DNA from: Gemmatimonadota bacterium
GTDB taxonomy: Bacteria; Gemmatimonadota; Gemmatimonadetes; Gemmatimonadales; GWC2-71-9
Direction of reading: 5' to 3'
Length of the DNA: 64,000 nucleotides
Assembly: GCA_025357945.1 (NCBI GenBank)
Contig: JANYLJ010000008.1
Location: 1-64,000 of the forward strand
The position numbers were made by a program, and so were the translations under genes. The notes under the pieces are model-generated. The model was not told the DNA's origin, did not search any database, and worked only from the letters and a program-made list of their open reading frames with translations. Below, in pieces: positions 28,251 through 39,105 of this stretch. Numbering within the stretch: position 1 is the stretch's first letter; each line of letters begins with the position of its first letter.

Positions 28251-29526
28251 TCAACACCGGCAACCGCTGGGCGTTCCCCGTGTCCCAACCCGTCAGGATC
28301 CGCCGAATGGTGCCGTTGCGATCAATGATCACCGTCTGCGGAATGGCGCCGACCTTGTAGCGGGTGTCGTTGGGATTGAACACGTAACGCTCGCCCGGCT
28401 TCGGCGTCGCCGGTTGATCCGCAATGCCGATCGGGAAGTGGATGCCGTGCTCGCCAACGAAGTACTCGTGATCCGCGGCGAACTCTGCCGCCGGATCAAG
28501 ATTCTTCCTGGTGCCGAGATACCCGTAGAACTGCGTTGCGAAGATGAACTGTGCGCCCTGCTTCTCGAACTTGTCTGCCATCTCCGTCATCGCGGGATAG
28601 CTGTTGCGGCACGGAATACACCAATGCGCGGTGAACTCGATGACCGTCACCTTCCCCTTGCCGTCCATCGTCTTCGTGTCGGGTGGTGCATTCAGCCAGT
28701 GTCCTGCCTCCAACGCCATCGCTGGCGTGCCCACCAGCTGGTAGCGTTGACGCCCCGACTTCAGGTAGTTGTCCGCTTCGGCGGCTCCGATCTCGGGGTG
28801 ATCCTTCGTCGCCTGGTCGAGGATCATCAACGCCGAATCGGCATGTCCGAAGTCGCCATACACCTCGGCAAGATTCGAATAGGCGCTGAGCATGACGTAG
28901 CTCCGGATCCCGGCGGCACCTCGTGCGGTGGCAGGCATCGCCTTCTGGCCGCGGGTCAGGTTGATGATCGCCAGCGAGTGCTGGCGAATGCGATCGTTGA
29001 CGTCCAGGTAGCGGTACTCGTCGTTGAGCTGACTGTGCGCCTCGAGCTTCTGCATCATGACCGCCTTCGACATGGCGTCGAGCTGCGTCATGTACGGCTC
29101 GGCACGCGCCACCACCAGGGTGTCGGGCTTCGTCAGGCTGCCAACCTTGGCAACCAGCGCGTCGGCGCGATCCATCTCGGTCAGGCCCGGCTCGGCGAGC
29201 CGTTTGTCCACCGCAGCCGTCGCGAGGGCATCCTCGCTGATCGAGGAATACAGGTTCGATAATGGCAGGAGGCCCGCTCCGGAGGTCGTCGCCACATTGA
29301 ACTGCGCCGCGCACACCTTCGTCCTGGCCGTACGCGTCGCGAGCAACCCCGACACGTCCGCCGGCTTCCCGCCCGGACGTGCCGCACTGTCGCGGGCCGC
29401 CTTGTACGCCGCGGTAAACCAGTCCCCGGCGTCCTTGGTGCACCCGGCGGGCGACGGAGACTGCGCGTGCAGCAACAGCGGCGCAACGAACATCACGACC
29501 AACACGACGGTAGCACGTCGCTTCAT
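28207..29526 (-). CDS. Secreted TlpA/thioredoxin-like protein with helical N-terminal region
   Basis: 439 aa with signal peptide MKRRATVVLVVMFVAPLLLHAQ. Residues about 25-270 are helical repeats of unclear family, possibly TPR-like. About 285-430 is a thioredoxin fold of TlpA/AhpC-TSA type, with the redox motif in HWCIPCRNSYP (CIPC) and the cis-Pro loop in VGAIPQTVIIDRNG. It probably transfers electrons or reduces periplasmic disulfides, drawing on the adjacent DsbD. The gene lies 28 bases downstream of dsbD in the same direction, so they are likely one operon. Confidence 0.9.
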   Translation of the reverse strand: MKRRATVVLVVMFVAPLLLHAQSPSPAGCTKDAGDWFTAAYKAARDSAARPGGKPADVSGLLATRTARTKVCAAQFNVATTSGAGLLPLSNLYSSISEDALATAAVDKRLAEPGLTEMDRADALVAKVGSLTKPDTLVVARAEPYMTQLDAMSKAVMMQKLEAHSQLNDEYRYLDVNDRIRQHSLAIINLTRGQKAMPATARGAAGIRSYVMLSAYSNLAEVYGDFGHADSALMILDQATKDHPEIGAAEADNYLKSGRQRYQLVGTPAMALEAGHWLNAPPDTKTMDGKGKVTVIEFTAHWCIPCRNSYPAMTEMADKFEKQGAQFIFATQFYGYLGTRKNLDPAAEFAADHEYFVGEHGIHFPIGIADQPATPKPGERYVFNPNDTRYKVGAIPQTVIIDRNGTIRRILTGWDTGNAQRLPVLITALLKEKPTRMTP

Positions 29527-29554
29527 GCCATCCTCCGGTCACCAGAGGCAACCA

Positions 29555-31462
29555 CTATGGGGCGGTGACACTCCGAGCGTGACTCAGGAACTGCACGAAC
29601 TCATCGGTGTTGCGTGTCATGCCGAGAAACTGGGCCTTCACGTCACCGAGTGAATCCACGATGGCGTAGTACGGCAGTGCGACCGTGCCAAGTTTTTCCT
29701 GCTCCATCCGTTGCTGCCGCTGGTACAACTCACCCTGACCGTCGGTGTACAACCGGACGCGGACGAACCGCGCCAGCTCCCGCGTCACTTCCGGGCGCGG
29801 AAACATGTTCGCTTCCATCCACCGGCAATTGGTGCAGGTGTAGCCGGTGAAGTCGACCAGCATCTGCTTGTGCTCCGCGCGCGCGCGCGCCAGTCCGGCG
29901 TCGTAGTCGTTCACCAGCCACGACAGTTCGCCCGGCACCGATGTGGTCCCGCTGGTCACGCCACCTTCCGGTGGCGGCAAGAACGACTCGAGCTCGCCGA
30001 TGCGCCGACCGGTCAGGCCGCGACCGAGATAGACCGCCACGGCGAGCGTCGAGAGCGCGAGGCCGATGCGCAGCGGCCCCGGCCGCGTTGTCGGCGCTCC
30101 GGTCGGGCGGCCGACCAGGCCAAGCACGTACAGCCCGGTCAGCACGGCGATCAGCAACCAGATCGCCAGGACAACTGTTCGGGTGAAGACGCCCCACCGG
30201 AGCACCAGGTCGGCGTTCGAGAGAAACTTCATCGCCGTGGCCAGCTCGACGAATCCCAGCACGACCTTCACCGACTGGAGCCACGAGCCTGATCGCGGCA
30301 GCTTCGCCACCGCGCTCGGCATCAACGCCAGCACGAAAAACGGCAGGGCAAAGACCGCTGAGAACACGAGCAGCCCCGACAGCGGCCAGATCCAGCTTCC
30401 TTGCGCCGCCATCACCAGCAGCGTCCCCACGAACGGCGTGGTGCAGGTGAACGACGTCAACGTGAAGGTCAGTCCCATCAGCAGAATGCCGGCGGTCTCG
30501 CTGCCACCAGCCCGACGCGTGGCACCGTCAAGCCGCGTCAGCAAGGACGCCGGCAGGCCAATCTGGTAGAGGCCGAACAGGTTCAGCGCGAAGGCGATGA
30601 AGATCGCCGTCACGAGGAGATTGACCCATGGATTCGCGGCGAAACGGATGATGCCGCCGGCACCCACCAGCACCGCGATCGCCATGCCAAGAATCGTGAA
30701 TGTCGCGATGATCCCGGCGGCATAAACGAGGGCGTTGCGCGCCGGCTTGCCACGCGCCGTTTCGTTGGTGCTGGTGAAGTACGAGACCGTGATCGGGATC
30801 ATCGGAAAGACGCACGGCGTCAGCAACGACAGTGCGCCCATCACGGCGGCGAACCAGAGAAAGAGCGGCAGCGACGGCGTGTTGGCACCACCGGGAAGCG
30901 GAGCCGCAGCGGTTGTTCCGACGGTCGGCGGTACTGGTGGCCGCGTTGGCGGTCCGGGTAGTGGCACGACTGCGGCGACCACCGTTCCCGGCGTGACCTT
31001 CACCGGCAGTTCGAGCACTTCAGCGGTGGGTGGCAGGCAGTAGCGGTTCGTGCAGGTCTGGAAACCGACCTTGATGCGAAGCGTCGCGGCACCAGCGACA
31101 CGCGCAATCACCGGAATCGTGAACGTCACCGAATCGGCGTACGTCTCGGTGACGATCTCGAAATTGTTGTCCGGCGCCACGTCCGGCGCCCGCGCGCTTG
31201 GTGCACCGGCGAGAACGAAGGTGGTGTCAGGCACCGTGATGACCGTGGCAATCGGGCCGCCGGGCGGCTGCGTGGTAGAATAGAGGTGCCAGCCAAACGG
31301 GATCTGTGCCCGCAGCATCACCTGAAATGGCTTGCCCTGGCGAAGGCCTCCGCCGGCGCTGGCCAGCGACCAGGTAATCGGGCGCTGCTGCGCCGTCAGC
31401 GGTCCCACTGCCAGTGCGGTGCAGGCGAAAAGTGACGCGGCGATCCAGCGGGTGAATGACAC
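29555..31462 (-). CDS. dsbD: Thiol:disulfide interchange protein DsbD
   Basis: 635 aa. The signal peptide MSFTRWIAASLFACTALAVG leads to the periplasmic alpha domain, whose Cys pair is in FQTCTNRYCLPP. The central domain (about 210-460) has eight or so helices with the CcdA-type Cys positions (LLTPCVFPMIPIT and FTCTTPFVG). The C-terminal thioredoxin domain has CTNC in FTGYTCTNCRWMEANMF. All three redox centres needed to pass electrons from cytoplasmic thioredoxin to periplasm are therefore present. The TlpA-like protein encoded just downstream is the likely acceptor. Confidence 0.95.
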   Translation of the reverse strand: MSFTRWIAASLFACTALAVGPLTAQQRPITWSLASAGGGLRQGKPFQVMLRAQIPFGWHLYSTTQPPGGPIATVITVPDTTFVLAGAPSARAPDVAPDNNFEIVTETYADSVTFTIPVIARVAGAATLRIKVGFQTCTNRYCLPPTAEVLELPVKVTPGTVVAAVVPLPGPPTRPPVPPTVGTTAAAPLPGGANTPSLPLFLWFAAVMGALSLLTPCVFPMIPITVSYFTSTNETARGKPARNALVYAAGIIATFTILGMAIAVLVGAGGIIRFAANPWVNLLVTAIFIAFALNLFGLYQIGLPASLLTRLDGATRRAGGSETAGILLMGLTFTLTSFTCTTPFVGTLLVMAAQGSWIWPLSGLLVFSAVFALPFFVLALMPSAVAKLPRSGSWLQSVKVVLGFVELATAMKFLSNADLVLRWGVFTRTVVLAIWLLIAVLTGLYVLGLVGRPTGAPTTRPGPLRIGLALSTLAVAVYLGRGLTGRRIGELESFLPPPEGGVTSGTTSVPGELSWLVNDYDAGLARARAEHKQMLVDFTGYTCTNCRWMEANMFPRPEVTRELARFVRVRLYTDGQGELYQRQQRMEQEKLGTVALPYYAIVDSLGDVKAQFLGMTRNTDEFVQFLSHARSVTAP

Positions 31463-31642
31463 GCCGAACGATACCCGGCGCGCCCCGCCGGAGCCAACTA
31501 TCCGCTACGGCGGGATACAGCGCTCTTGCGGTGCTTGGCCGGCCGTGCCTGGGGTGAAACGTCGGTCATCGGCCATGCGAATCCCTCAGCTCCGCGCGGA
31601 CCGCGGCCGACCTGCGCATCCCTGCTGACGCCAAGCTGACAG

Positions 31643-32017
31643 TCAGGTCCGTGCTGGGTGGCGCCGGACTCGCGCCGCCGCGGCCGCCAGACGCGCAACG
31701 AACTCCGCCACCGACTCGCGGTCACCGCGCGCCGGTAGCACGAAATCCGCATCGTCCGGCTGCGGGGTGTGACCGCGTGGAGGCTCGTCGACCATCAGGT
31801 CACCGCCCCGCGACTGCACGGCCTCCTCGAACCACTCGACGCCGTCGATGAGGTCGCCGATTTCATCGCTGGTTTCCGTGCCAGCGAGGTGGACGCCGAG
31901 GGACTGGAGGCGGGCGGCACCGGCGGCACGGGCCTTGTCCGCTTCGTCGGCGCGATGTGGATTGAGCAGCACGTCCAGTGGCTCGTCACTGCAGAACTGC
32001 ATGAAGTTGCCCATCAT
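31643..32017 (-). CDS. Hypothetical acidic protein
   Basis: 124 aa from 32017 (MMGNFMQFCSDEPLDVLLNPHR). No domain recognised. It is acidic, with ETSDEIGDLIDGVEWFEEAVQ forming an amphipathic helix, and a basic Ala/Arg helix at the C-terminus. There is no signal peptide. It sits between dsbD and the M1 peptidase genes on the same strand. Codon-position composition looks coding, but there is no family support, so confidence is moderate. Confidence 0.5.
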   Translation of the reverse strand: MMGNFMQFCSDEPLDVLLNPHRADEADKARAAGAARLQSLGVHLAGTETSDEIGDLIDGVEWFEEAVQSRGGDLMVDEPPRGHTPQPDDADFVLPARGDRESVAEFVARLAAAAARVRRHPART

Positions 32018-32092
32018 GGCCCGCTCCGGTGGAGGATCCACAAAGGAGACGGGCTGGGGCCACGACTTGGCACACGGCAGATACCGATCGCG

Positions 32093-33763
32093 TCAATACC
32101 CGACGTTTTTCGTGTTCACATAGAAGTTTTCATCGACCTTGAAGTCGGCCACATGCGGCAGCTTCACGTCGGCGGTCCGCCACGATTCGGTCGGCCGGAT
32201 CCAGGCGTACCCGTTGCCGTTCAGCGTGACCTTCACCGGCAAGTCGAACCCCGGCACCACGTCTACCCAGCGGAACGAGAGCGTATTATCGCGGATGCGG
32301 TATTCGAGCGTCGGGACCCGCGTGGTCGTGAGGTACTGTTCGAATACCCGGTCGAAGTTGAACCCCGACTGCTGGTCGATGTAGTCCATCACCTGCCGGC
32401 CGGTGACGGTCTGGTGCCAGAAGGTCTTGTTGAGCCCGCGCAGAACGCCGCGCCACCGGTCGTCATTGTCGACCACCTGCCGCATCGTGTGCAACATGCT
32501 GCCGCCCTTGTAATACATGTCGCCGGAGCCGTCCGTGTTGACGCCATACGGTCCGATGATCGGCGCGTCGTTGTGGATCTGGCGCCGGCTCCCGATCAGG
32601 TAGCGCGCACCCGCTTCCTTCCCGTCCTGGCACTCCGAAAAGATTCCCTCGGCGTAGTTCGCGAAGCTTTCGTGCACCCAGCTGTCGGCGATGTCCTTGG
32701 TGGTGATGTTGTTACCGAACCATTCGTGCGCGCTTTCATGCACGATGATGAAGTCCCACTTGTATCCCTCGCCCATTCCCGAAAAATCGATCCAGCGTTC
32801 CTGGCCGCGCGCGCCGGCGTAGTAGCCATTCTTGAAGTGGTTGCCGTAGGCCACCGCGGTCTGGTGTTCCATCCCCAGGTGCGGGGCTTCGACGAGCTTG
32901 TATCCGTCGGCGTACCACGGATACGGACCGAACCAGTGCTCGAAGCAGCTCATCATCGGCTTCGCCTGTTGCCACTGGACCTTCGCGGTGTCGAGGTGAT
33001 AGGCGAGCGGCCAGAAGTCCATTGTCAGGCTGCCAGCTTCGCCGTTGAACACGTCGCTGAAGTGGGCGTAGCTGCCGGCGTTGACCGCCACGTCGTAGTT
33101 GTTGATCGGCTCGGTGACGAACCACTCGAAGGTCGTCGTGCCGTCGGCGTTGTGCGTCGTCAGCCGCAAGCGACCGTTCGAGACGTTCTGCATCGGATCC
33201 GGCACGGTGATCGCGATCCGCTGCGAATCAGGTTCGTCGGCCTGGGTGTCCTTGTTCGGCCACCAGATCGAGGCGCCAATACCCTGGTTTGCGGTGGCGA
33301 TCCAGAGGTTACCCAACGAATCGTGCTGCCAGATGTAGCCGCCGTCCCACGGCGGCCTGCGGGCGGCGATCGGCTTGCCGTGGTAGTACACGCTCACCGT
33401 CCGGCGCGTCCCGACACGCTGCTGCGACGCCAGCGTCACGAAGAAGGCGTTGCCATCACGACGCCACGTCAGCGCCTTGCCGTCCTGCAGCACGCTGTCG
33501 GCTTCCATCGGCACTTGCAGGTCGATCTGCATCTCCTGCGCGGGTACCAGCACCTGGTAGGTGATGCCGTTGAAGCCGCGAACGCTGCTGTCAGCCGGAT
33601 TCACCCGGACGTGGAGGTCGTAGAACGTGACGTCCCACCAGGCGCGCGCCGGGCCGATCGACCCACGGAGGGTGTCGGCGTGCGTGAACGTTGCCGTGTT
33701 CTGGGCGCGAATCGGTGTGACGGCAAACACGGCGGCGGCGGGGACGAACAACAGGCGACACAT
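32093..33763 (-). CDS. M1-family metallo-aminopeptidase
   Basis: 556 aa with signal peptide MCRLLFVPAAAVFAVTPIRAQ. Zinc-binding HExxH is in IIVHESAHEWFGNN, and the third ligand Glu follows in DSWVHESFANY. The exopeptidase motif GxMEN appears as LGMEHQT, a form common in secreted M1 members. It is shorter than the four-domain PepN enzymes and lacks the long C-terminal helical domain. It should remove N-terminal residues from exported peptides, adding a third metal or serine peptidase activity to those at 2-14 kb. Confidence 0.93.
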   Translation of the reverse strand: MCRLLFVPAAAVFAVTPIRAQNTATFTHADTLRGSIGPARAWWDVTFYDLHVRVNPADSSVRGFNGITYQVLVPAQEMQIDLQVPMEADSVLQDGKALTWRRDGNAFFVTLASQQRVGTRRTVSVYYHGKPIAARRPPWDGGYIWQHDSLGNLWIATANQGIGASIWWPNKDTQADEPDSQRIAITVPDPMQNVSNGRLRLTTHNADGTTTFEWFVTEPINNYDVAVNAGSYAHFSDVFNGEAGSLTMDFWPLAYHLDTAKVQWQQAKPMMSCFEHWFGPYPWYADGYKLVEAPHLGMEHQTAVAYGNHFKNGYYAGARGQERWIDFSGMGEGYKWDFIIVHESAHEWFGNNITTKDIADSWVHESFANYAEGIFSECQDGKEAGARYLIGSRRQIHNDAPIIGPYGVNTDGSGDMYYKGGSMLHTMRQVVDNDDRWRGVLRGLNKTFWHQTVTGRQVMDYIDQQSGFNFDRVFEQYLTTTRVPTLEYRIRDNTLSFRWVDVVPGFDLPVKVTLNGNGYAWIRPTESWRTADVKLPHVADFKVDENFYVNTKNVGY

Positions 33764-33827
33764 GAATTCCTTTCTCAGGTGTACCGGCGCTTCACGGTCA
33801 TGCTGAACTGGGCGGCGGGCGGTACGA

Positions 33828-34163
33828 TCATCGCTTCGGCGACATCGAACCGATCATGCCACCGATCAGGCTGCAGATCCCGATCGTGAGGAGGAACCCC
33901 CCGGGGTGGACGCCGCAGTCGCTATCGCAGATGCCGTGGAAGGCCGCGTATGCCAGGACGGACAATCCGGCTCCGACGATGCCGCCAATGATCATTCCCT
34001 TCTTCCACTCCGTCTCGGGAACTGAGCCACCGGAAAACGAAGGTGTCCAGTGGGAGTCGGCGCGGACACCCGCATGTGCCGCTAATCCGACGGGAGAGGG
34101 ACCCTGCGCCGCAAGCGGTGCCCCGACCAACATCATCGCGACGAGGACCAGGTACCGACGCAT
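33828..34163 (-). CDS. Hypothetical small envelope protein with glycine-zipper-like helices
   Basis: 111 aa with signal peptide MRRYLVLVAMMLVGAPLAAQ and two hydrophobic Gly-rich segments (GMIIGGIVGAGLSVLAYAAF and LLTIGICSLIGGMIGS). A Cys pair in CDSDCG lies between them. No family recognised. It overlaps the response regulator reading frame by 31 bases on the same strand, so the two are likely coupled. Confidence 0.65.
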   Translation of the reverse strand: MRRYLVLVAMMLVGAPLAAQGPSPVGLAAHAGVRADSHWTPSFSGGSVPETEWKKGMIIGGIVGAGLSVLAYAAFHGICDSDCGVHPGGFLLTIGICSLIGGMIGSMSPKR

Positions 34164-34552
34164 GGTTCGCCGCCCTCCGGTTCGAGCGGCCGCAACAGCG
34201 CCACGTCTACCGCGTCAATGACGAGTTGCAGGTCATCAAGTTTCCCGAGCAGCGGGACACCGAGTTGTTCGATGGGACGGTGCACCTCAGGGTCGCGATT
34301 CGCACCGGTCAGGAACACCACCCGGTTTCGGAGTCTCGGCGCCCGCTCCATCAGGTGCCGGTAGCACACCAGTCCATCCATCCCCGGCATGAACACGTCG
34401 CAGACGACGGCGTCGGGTCGTTCGGTTTTCAGCAGGTCGAGCGCCTGAAAAGCTGATTCCGCCTCCGTCACGGTGTGTCCGGCGCGTTCGAACGTCAACC
34501 GTAGCACCCGCCGCACCGCGTCGTCATCGTCGACCAGAAGAATTTGAGCCAT
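34133..34552 (-). CDS. Single-domain response regulator (receiver)
   Basis: 139 aa, receiver domain only. The acidic pocket is LLVDDDDAV, the phospho-acceptor Asp is in VVCDVFMPGMDG, the Thr/Ser switch is in VVFLTGANRD, and the conserved Lys is in LLGKLDDL, where the usual KP is KL. No output domain, so it acts by protein contact as in CheY-like or DivK-like regulators. The cognate kinase is not adjacent. The C-terminal 20 residues are low in family character because of the overlap with the downstream gene. Confidence 0.9.
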   Translation of the reverse strand: MAQILLVDDDDAVRRVLRLTFERAGHTVTEAESAFQALDLLKTERPDAVVCDVFMPGMDGLVCYRHLMERAPRLRNRVVFLTGANRDPEVHRPIEQLGVPLLGKLDDLQLVIDAVDVALLRPLEPEGGEPCVGTWSSSR

Positions 34553-34617
34553 GCGGGAATATGGATAGCGCGGGGCTGACGGGTAGGGGGGCGACTACGG
34601 AGGACAAGTCGCCGGGG

Positions 34618-34701
34618 GGCCGTGAGCCGTGAGCCCGGGACGGCGAGCAAGCAGTCGATCGGCAAGCGCGAGCTCAACCTACGGTCGCACGGCTCACGGC
34701 C
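34618..34701. repeat. Inverted repeat with GCCGTGAGCCGTGAGCC upstream of tig
   Basis: A 14-bp perfect inverted pair (GGCCGTGAGCCGTG at 34618-34631 and its complement at 34688-34701) flanks a 56-base interior. The left arm carries one of the three window copies of GCCRTGAGCCRTGAGCC. It ends 19 bases before the trigger-factor ATG, so it could form structure in the leader. Confidence 0.65.
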
Positions 34702-34720
34702 GCTGTTATCTTTAACGGCT

Positions 34721-35977
34721 ATGACTGGAATCACCTATCAGACGACGTCCGAGGACGTCGCCTCACGCTCGCTGCAGGTCACCGTCGACCCCGAACGGCT
34801 GGAAGCCACCGAACGTCGCGCGGTGCGCGAGTACGCTCGCAAGGCGCGGCTGCCCGGGTTCCGGCAGGGACACGCCCCCGAACCGGTCGTGCGCCGTCGT
34901 TTCGAGTCCGAAATTCGCCGATTCGTGCTCGAGGAAACCCTCCGGGAGAGCTGGGACGCGATCCTGAAGGAGACCGACCTCAAGCCGACCGCCGACCCCC
35001 AGATTCGCAACGTCTCGTTCGAGAACGGCAAGCCACTCACCTTCGATGTGCTCATCGAGGTGCGACCCCAGATCACGTTGTCGAAGACCGGCGGCTTCGC
35101 CGTCACGCGAAAAGTCCCGACGGTAACCGCGGAGATGGTGCGGGAGCAACTGCAGCAGTTGCGCGAACAGCGCGGCAGCTGGAGTCCGCTCGCGGCCGTG
35201 CACCCCAAGCCGGGCAATCTCGTCTCCGTCACTGTGACAACGCTCGAAGATGGCGTCGATCCGGCGGTCGGCCAGCCGCACGACCTCGTGCTCGGTCAGG
35301 GACAGGCGATTCCGGAGCTGGAAGAACGGATCATGGACCTCGTGCCAGGCGGCACGGTGGACGCCGAGGTGCGGTTTCCCGAAGACCACGCGGAATCGAG
35401 CCGCCGCGGGAAGACCCGGAACGTGCGAATCGCCTTGCATGAGGTGAAGGAACAGATCCTCCCCGAACTCGATGACGCGCTGGCTCGGGAGCTGGGCGAC
35501 TTCGACTCGCTGGCCTCCCTGGCAGCCCGGGTCCGTGAGGACCTGAGCGCCGAGGCGAAGCGGCGCGTCGACGACGAGCTGAATGGCGAGCTGCTCCGGC
35601 GGATTGGCGAGGCGAACGACGTCCCGGCGCCGCCGTCGATGGTGCACCGCCTGCTGCACGCCTATGCCGAGTCGTATCGAGTCGAGGCGGCGCAATTTGA
35701 AACGTTTGCGACATCATTCCAGTCGGTCGCCGAGGCACAGGTTAAGCGGGAATTGATTCTCGATGCGGTCGCCACGGCCCAGAACCTGCTGGCAACTGAG
35801 GCCGATATCGACGAGCGGGTGGCCAAATTGGCGGCCTCCCGGGGACTCGACCCGGCCAAGCTCTACACCTCGCTGCAGCAGAACAAGCGGCTCGGCGAAC
35901 TCGAACATTCGATCACGGAGGAGAAGGTGTTTACCTGGCTCCTCCAGCAATCCACCGTCACCGAGGATGCGGCGTGA
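34721..35977 (+). CDS. tig: Trigger factor
   Basis: 418 aa from ATG 34721. The N-terminal ribosome-binding domain contains the loop [21 protein letters not shown] (consensus GFRxGKxP). An FKBP-like region spans about 155-245 ([18 protein letters not shown]). The helical C-terminal domain completes the fold. It chaperones nascent chains at the exit tunnel. The stop overlaps the clpP GTG by 4 bases, the classical tig-clpP-clpX operon. A longer in-frame extension upstream lies in the repeat and was rejected. Confidence 0.96.
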   Translation: MTGITYQTTSEDVASRSLQVTVDPERLEATERRAVREYARKARLPGFRQGHAPEPVVRRRFESEIRRFVLEETLRESWDAILKETDLKPTADPQIRNVSFENGKPLTFDVLIEVRPQITLSKTGGFAVTRKVPTVTAEMVREQLQQLREQRGSWSPLAAVHPKPGNLVSVTVTTLEDGVDPAVGQPHDLVLGQGQAIPELEERIMDLVPGGTVDAEVRFPEDHAESSRRGKTRNVRIALHEVKEQILPELDDALARELGDFDSLASLAARVREDLSAEAKRRVDDELNGELLRRIGEANDVPAPPSMVHRLLHAYAESYRVEAAQFETFATSFQSVAEAQVKRELILDAVATAQNLLATEADIDERVAKLAASRGLDPAKLYTSLQQNKRLGELEHSITEEKVFTWLLQQSTVTEDAA

Positions 35978-36588
35978 CTTACGCGTCCATATATCCGCCG
36001 TACATTATCGAACGCTCGTCCCGTGGCGAGCGGACGTACGACATTTTTTCGCGCCTGCTCATGGACCGGATCGTGTTCCTGGGTGCGGCGATCAATGACG
36101 ACGTGGCGAACATCATCATCGCGCAGCTGCTCTTTCTCGAGTCGGACAATCCCGAGAAGGACATCTACCTCTACATCAATTCGCCCGGGGGCGTGGTGTC
36201 GAGCGGGATGGCGATCTACGACACGATGCAGCACCTGCGCGCGCCGATCAACACGATCTGCATGGGGATGGCGGCGTCGATGGGTTCCTTTCTGCTTGGT
36301 GCGGGGACCAAGGGGAAGCGGGCAGCACTGCCGCATTCCCGGATCATGATGCACCAGCCGTCCGGCGGCGCGCAGGGCACCGCAGCGGACATCGAGATCC
36401 AGGCGAAGGAAATCCTCTACCTGCGCGGGAAGATGCATGAGCTGTATGCGAAGCACACCGGGCAGACGCTGCAGCAGATCGAGCACGACATGGAACGGGA
36501 CCGCTTCATGAGCGCCGACGAAGCAGTCACCTATGGCCTGGTCGACACGGTTTTTGCACCGCGCAAGACCGTCACCGTGATGGCGTAA
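35974..36588 (+). CDS. clpP: ATP-dependent Clp protease proteolytic subunit ClpP
   Basis: 204 aa starting at GTG 35974 inside the tig stop overlap (GTGA). Catalytic Ser102 is in GMAASMGS and His127 in [11 protein letters not shown], with the Asp following in the C-terminal third. [16 protein letters not shown] is the oligomer handle region. It assembles into a 14-mer that degrades proteins fed by ClpX, encoded 12 bases downstream. Confidence 0.97.
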   Translation: MTYASIYPPYIIERSSRGERTYDIFSRLLMDRIVFLGAAINDDVANIIIAQLLFLESDNPEKDIYLYINSPGGVVSSGMAIYDTMQHLRAPINTICMGMAASMGSFLLGAGTKGKRAALPHSRIMMHQPSGGAQGTAADIEIQAKEILYLRGKMHELYAKHTGQTLQQIEHDMERDRFMSADEAVTYGLVDTVFAPRKTVTVMA

Positions 36589-36600
36589 GGATCGAGCCCG

Positions 36601-37857
<1,257 letters not shown>

Positions 37858-37859
37858 CA

Positions 37860-38468
37860 ATCCTGAAATCTCCGCTGGCGACGCTTCCCGTCGAATTTGT
37901 CGGGAGTTTTCCCGATCCCGCACACCGACTGGAACCTGCCGCGCCGGAATTCGCGTTCATCGGCCGCTCGAATGTGGGCAAGTCGTCATTGCTCAACGCG
38001 CTGGTCGGCCGACGCGCGCTCGCGCGGGTGAGCAGCACGCCGGGAAAGACGCAGTTGCTCAACGTCTACCGATTGCCGACGTTTTACCTGATCGACCTGC
38101 CGGGCTACGGTTTCGCGCAGACGAGCCAGGCCGCCAGACGGGAATACCGGGCACTACTGGAGGCATTGCTCACGACGCGCACGACACTGACCGGCGTCGT
38201 CTGGCTCCTCGACGTGCGACACCCCCTTTCGGCGGACGACCAGGACTTCCAGACGCTGCTGGCAGACGCCGGCCGGTCGGTGCTGGCGGTGCTCACCAAG
38301 GCGGACAAGATTGTCCGGAGCAAGCAGAAGGCGACCGTGGCAGCACGGGCGCGCGAACTGGGCATGGGGCCGGCCGAGGTGCAACTCGTCAGCGCCGAGA
38401 CCGGGCTCGGCATATCAGATTTGGGGGAGTCGTTGCTGGCAGCGGCGAACGAGACGGGGGACGCGTGA
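37860..38468 (+). CDS. engB: Ribosome biogenesis GTPase EngB/YsxC with unusual start
   Basis: About 202 aa. G1 is GRSNVGKSS, G3 is DLPGYGFAQ (with G2 Thr in SSTPGKTQ), G4 is TKAD and G5 is SAETG. The family length is about 200, so the protein must begin near base 37860. In this frame there is no ATG, GTG or TTG between the clpX stop and the G1 motif. ATC 37860 lies 9 bases after the purine tract AAGAAGGA; CTG 37863 is the other candidate. It works in late 50S assembly. Its stop overlaps the next gene (GTGA). Confidence 0.9.
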   Translation: MLKSPLATLPVEFVGSFPDPAHRLEPAAPEFAFIGRSNVGKSSLLNALVGRRALARVSSTPGKTQLLNVYRLPTFYLIDLPGYGFAQTSQAARREYRALLEALLTTRTTLTGVVWLLDVRHPLSADDQDFQTLLADAGRSVLAVLTKADKIVRSKQKATVAARARELGMGPAEVQLVSAETGLGISDLGESLLAAANETGDA

Positions 38469-39103
38469 AGCAGTACCGCATGATCCGGGCGATGGTCGTG
38501 GTTGGAACGCTTGCCGCCGGGCCAACGGTGGCGCGCGGCCAGGTCCCACTCGATACGTCGCGGACCGACAACTTGCCGACCGGCCAGGGGCACCTCTCCC
38601 TCAGCACCGCAACGATCACCCTCAGCAACGGCAATTTGCAGATCGTGTTCATCCCGCTCGATGAACGAATCCTCCGGCTGATTACCAAGGACTCCTACGA
38701 GTCGACGGAGGGCACCATGGCGCAGCAGCGGCGGGCGATCGATTCGGTGATGGTGGCCACTGGCGTGACGTCGCCCGGCATCGCGTTCGTCTCGTTCCAG
38801 GGCCTCGCGCCGAACACGCGGTTCGATCCGGAGCAACTGGTGCTGAACCTGCGTGGCCAGCAGTTCCGCCCCGTGGCGTGGATCCCGATGTCCGCCACGT
38901 TTACCAACCAGCAACTCGACGTGCGCCAGCAGGTGCAGGCGCTGTTCATCTATCGTCGCGACATTCCGGTGCGCGAAGGGTTCACCGTCTCGTACCGCAA
39001 TGCGACAAGCGATGACTGGGCGAACCGCCTCTCCCGCTTCGATGCGGAACGCTCACGTATTCTCGGCACCGTCCGCGCCCGCGGCGACACGATCCGGTAC
39101 TGA
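38465..39103 (+). CDS. Hypothetical secreted protein
   Basis: 212 aa from GTG 38465, overlapping the engB stop. An N-terminal signal (MKQYRMIRAMVVVGTLAAGPTVARGQ) leads to a beta-rich mature domain (HLSLSTATITLSNGNLQIVFIPLDERILRLI split across strands). The C-terminal tail has DWANRLSRFDAERSRILGTV, an amphipathic helix. No known family was recognised. Position at the end of tig-clpPX-engB suggests co-transcription by read-through rather than shared function. Confidence 0.75.
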   Translation: MKQYRMIRAMVVVGTLAAGPTVARGQVPLDTSRTDNLPTGQGHLSLSTATITLSNGNLQIVFIPLDERILRLITKDSYESTEGTMAQQRRAIDSVMVATGVTSPGIAFVSFQGLAPNTRFDPEQLVLNLRGQQFRPVAWIPMSATFTNQQLDVRQQVQALFIYRRDIPVREGFTVSYRNATSDDWANRLSRFDAERSRILGTVRARGDTIRY

Positions 39104-39105
39104 CC

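Noticed and set aside
31498-31573. Small minus-strand basic ORF (MTDVSPQARPAKHRKSAV)
   Set aside because: Only 23 residues, no family and no clear ribosome site; not enough to call a gene.
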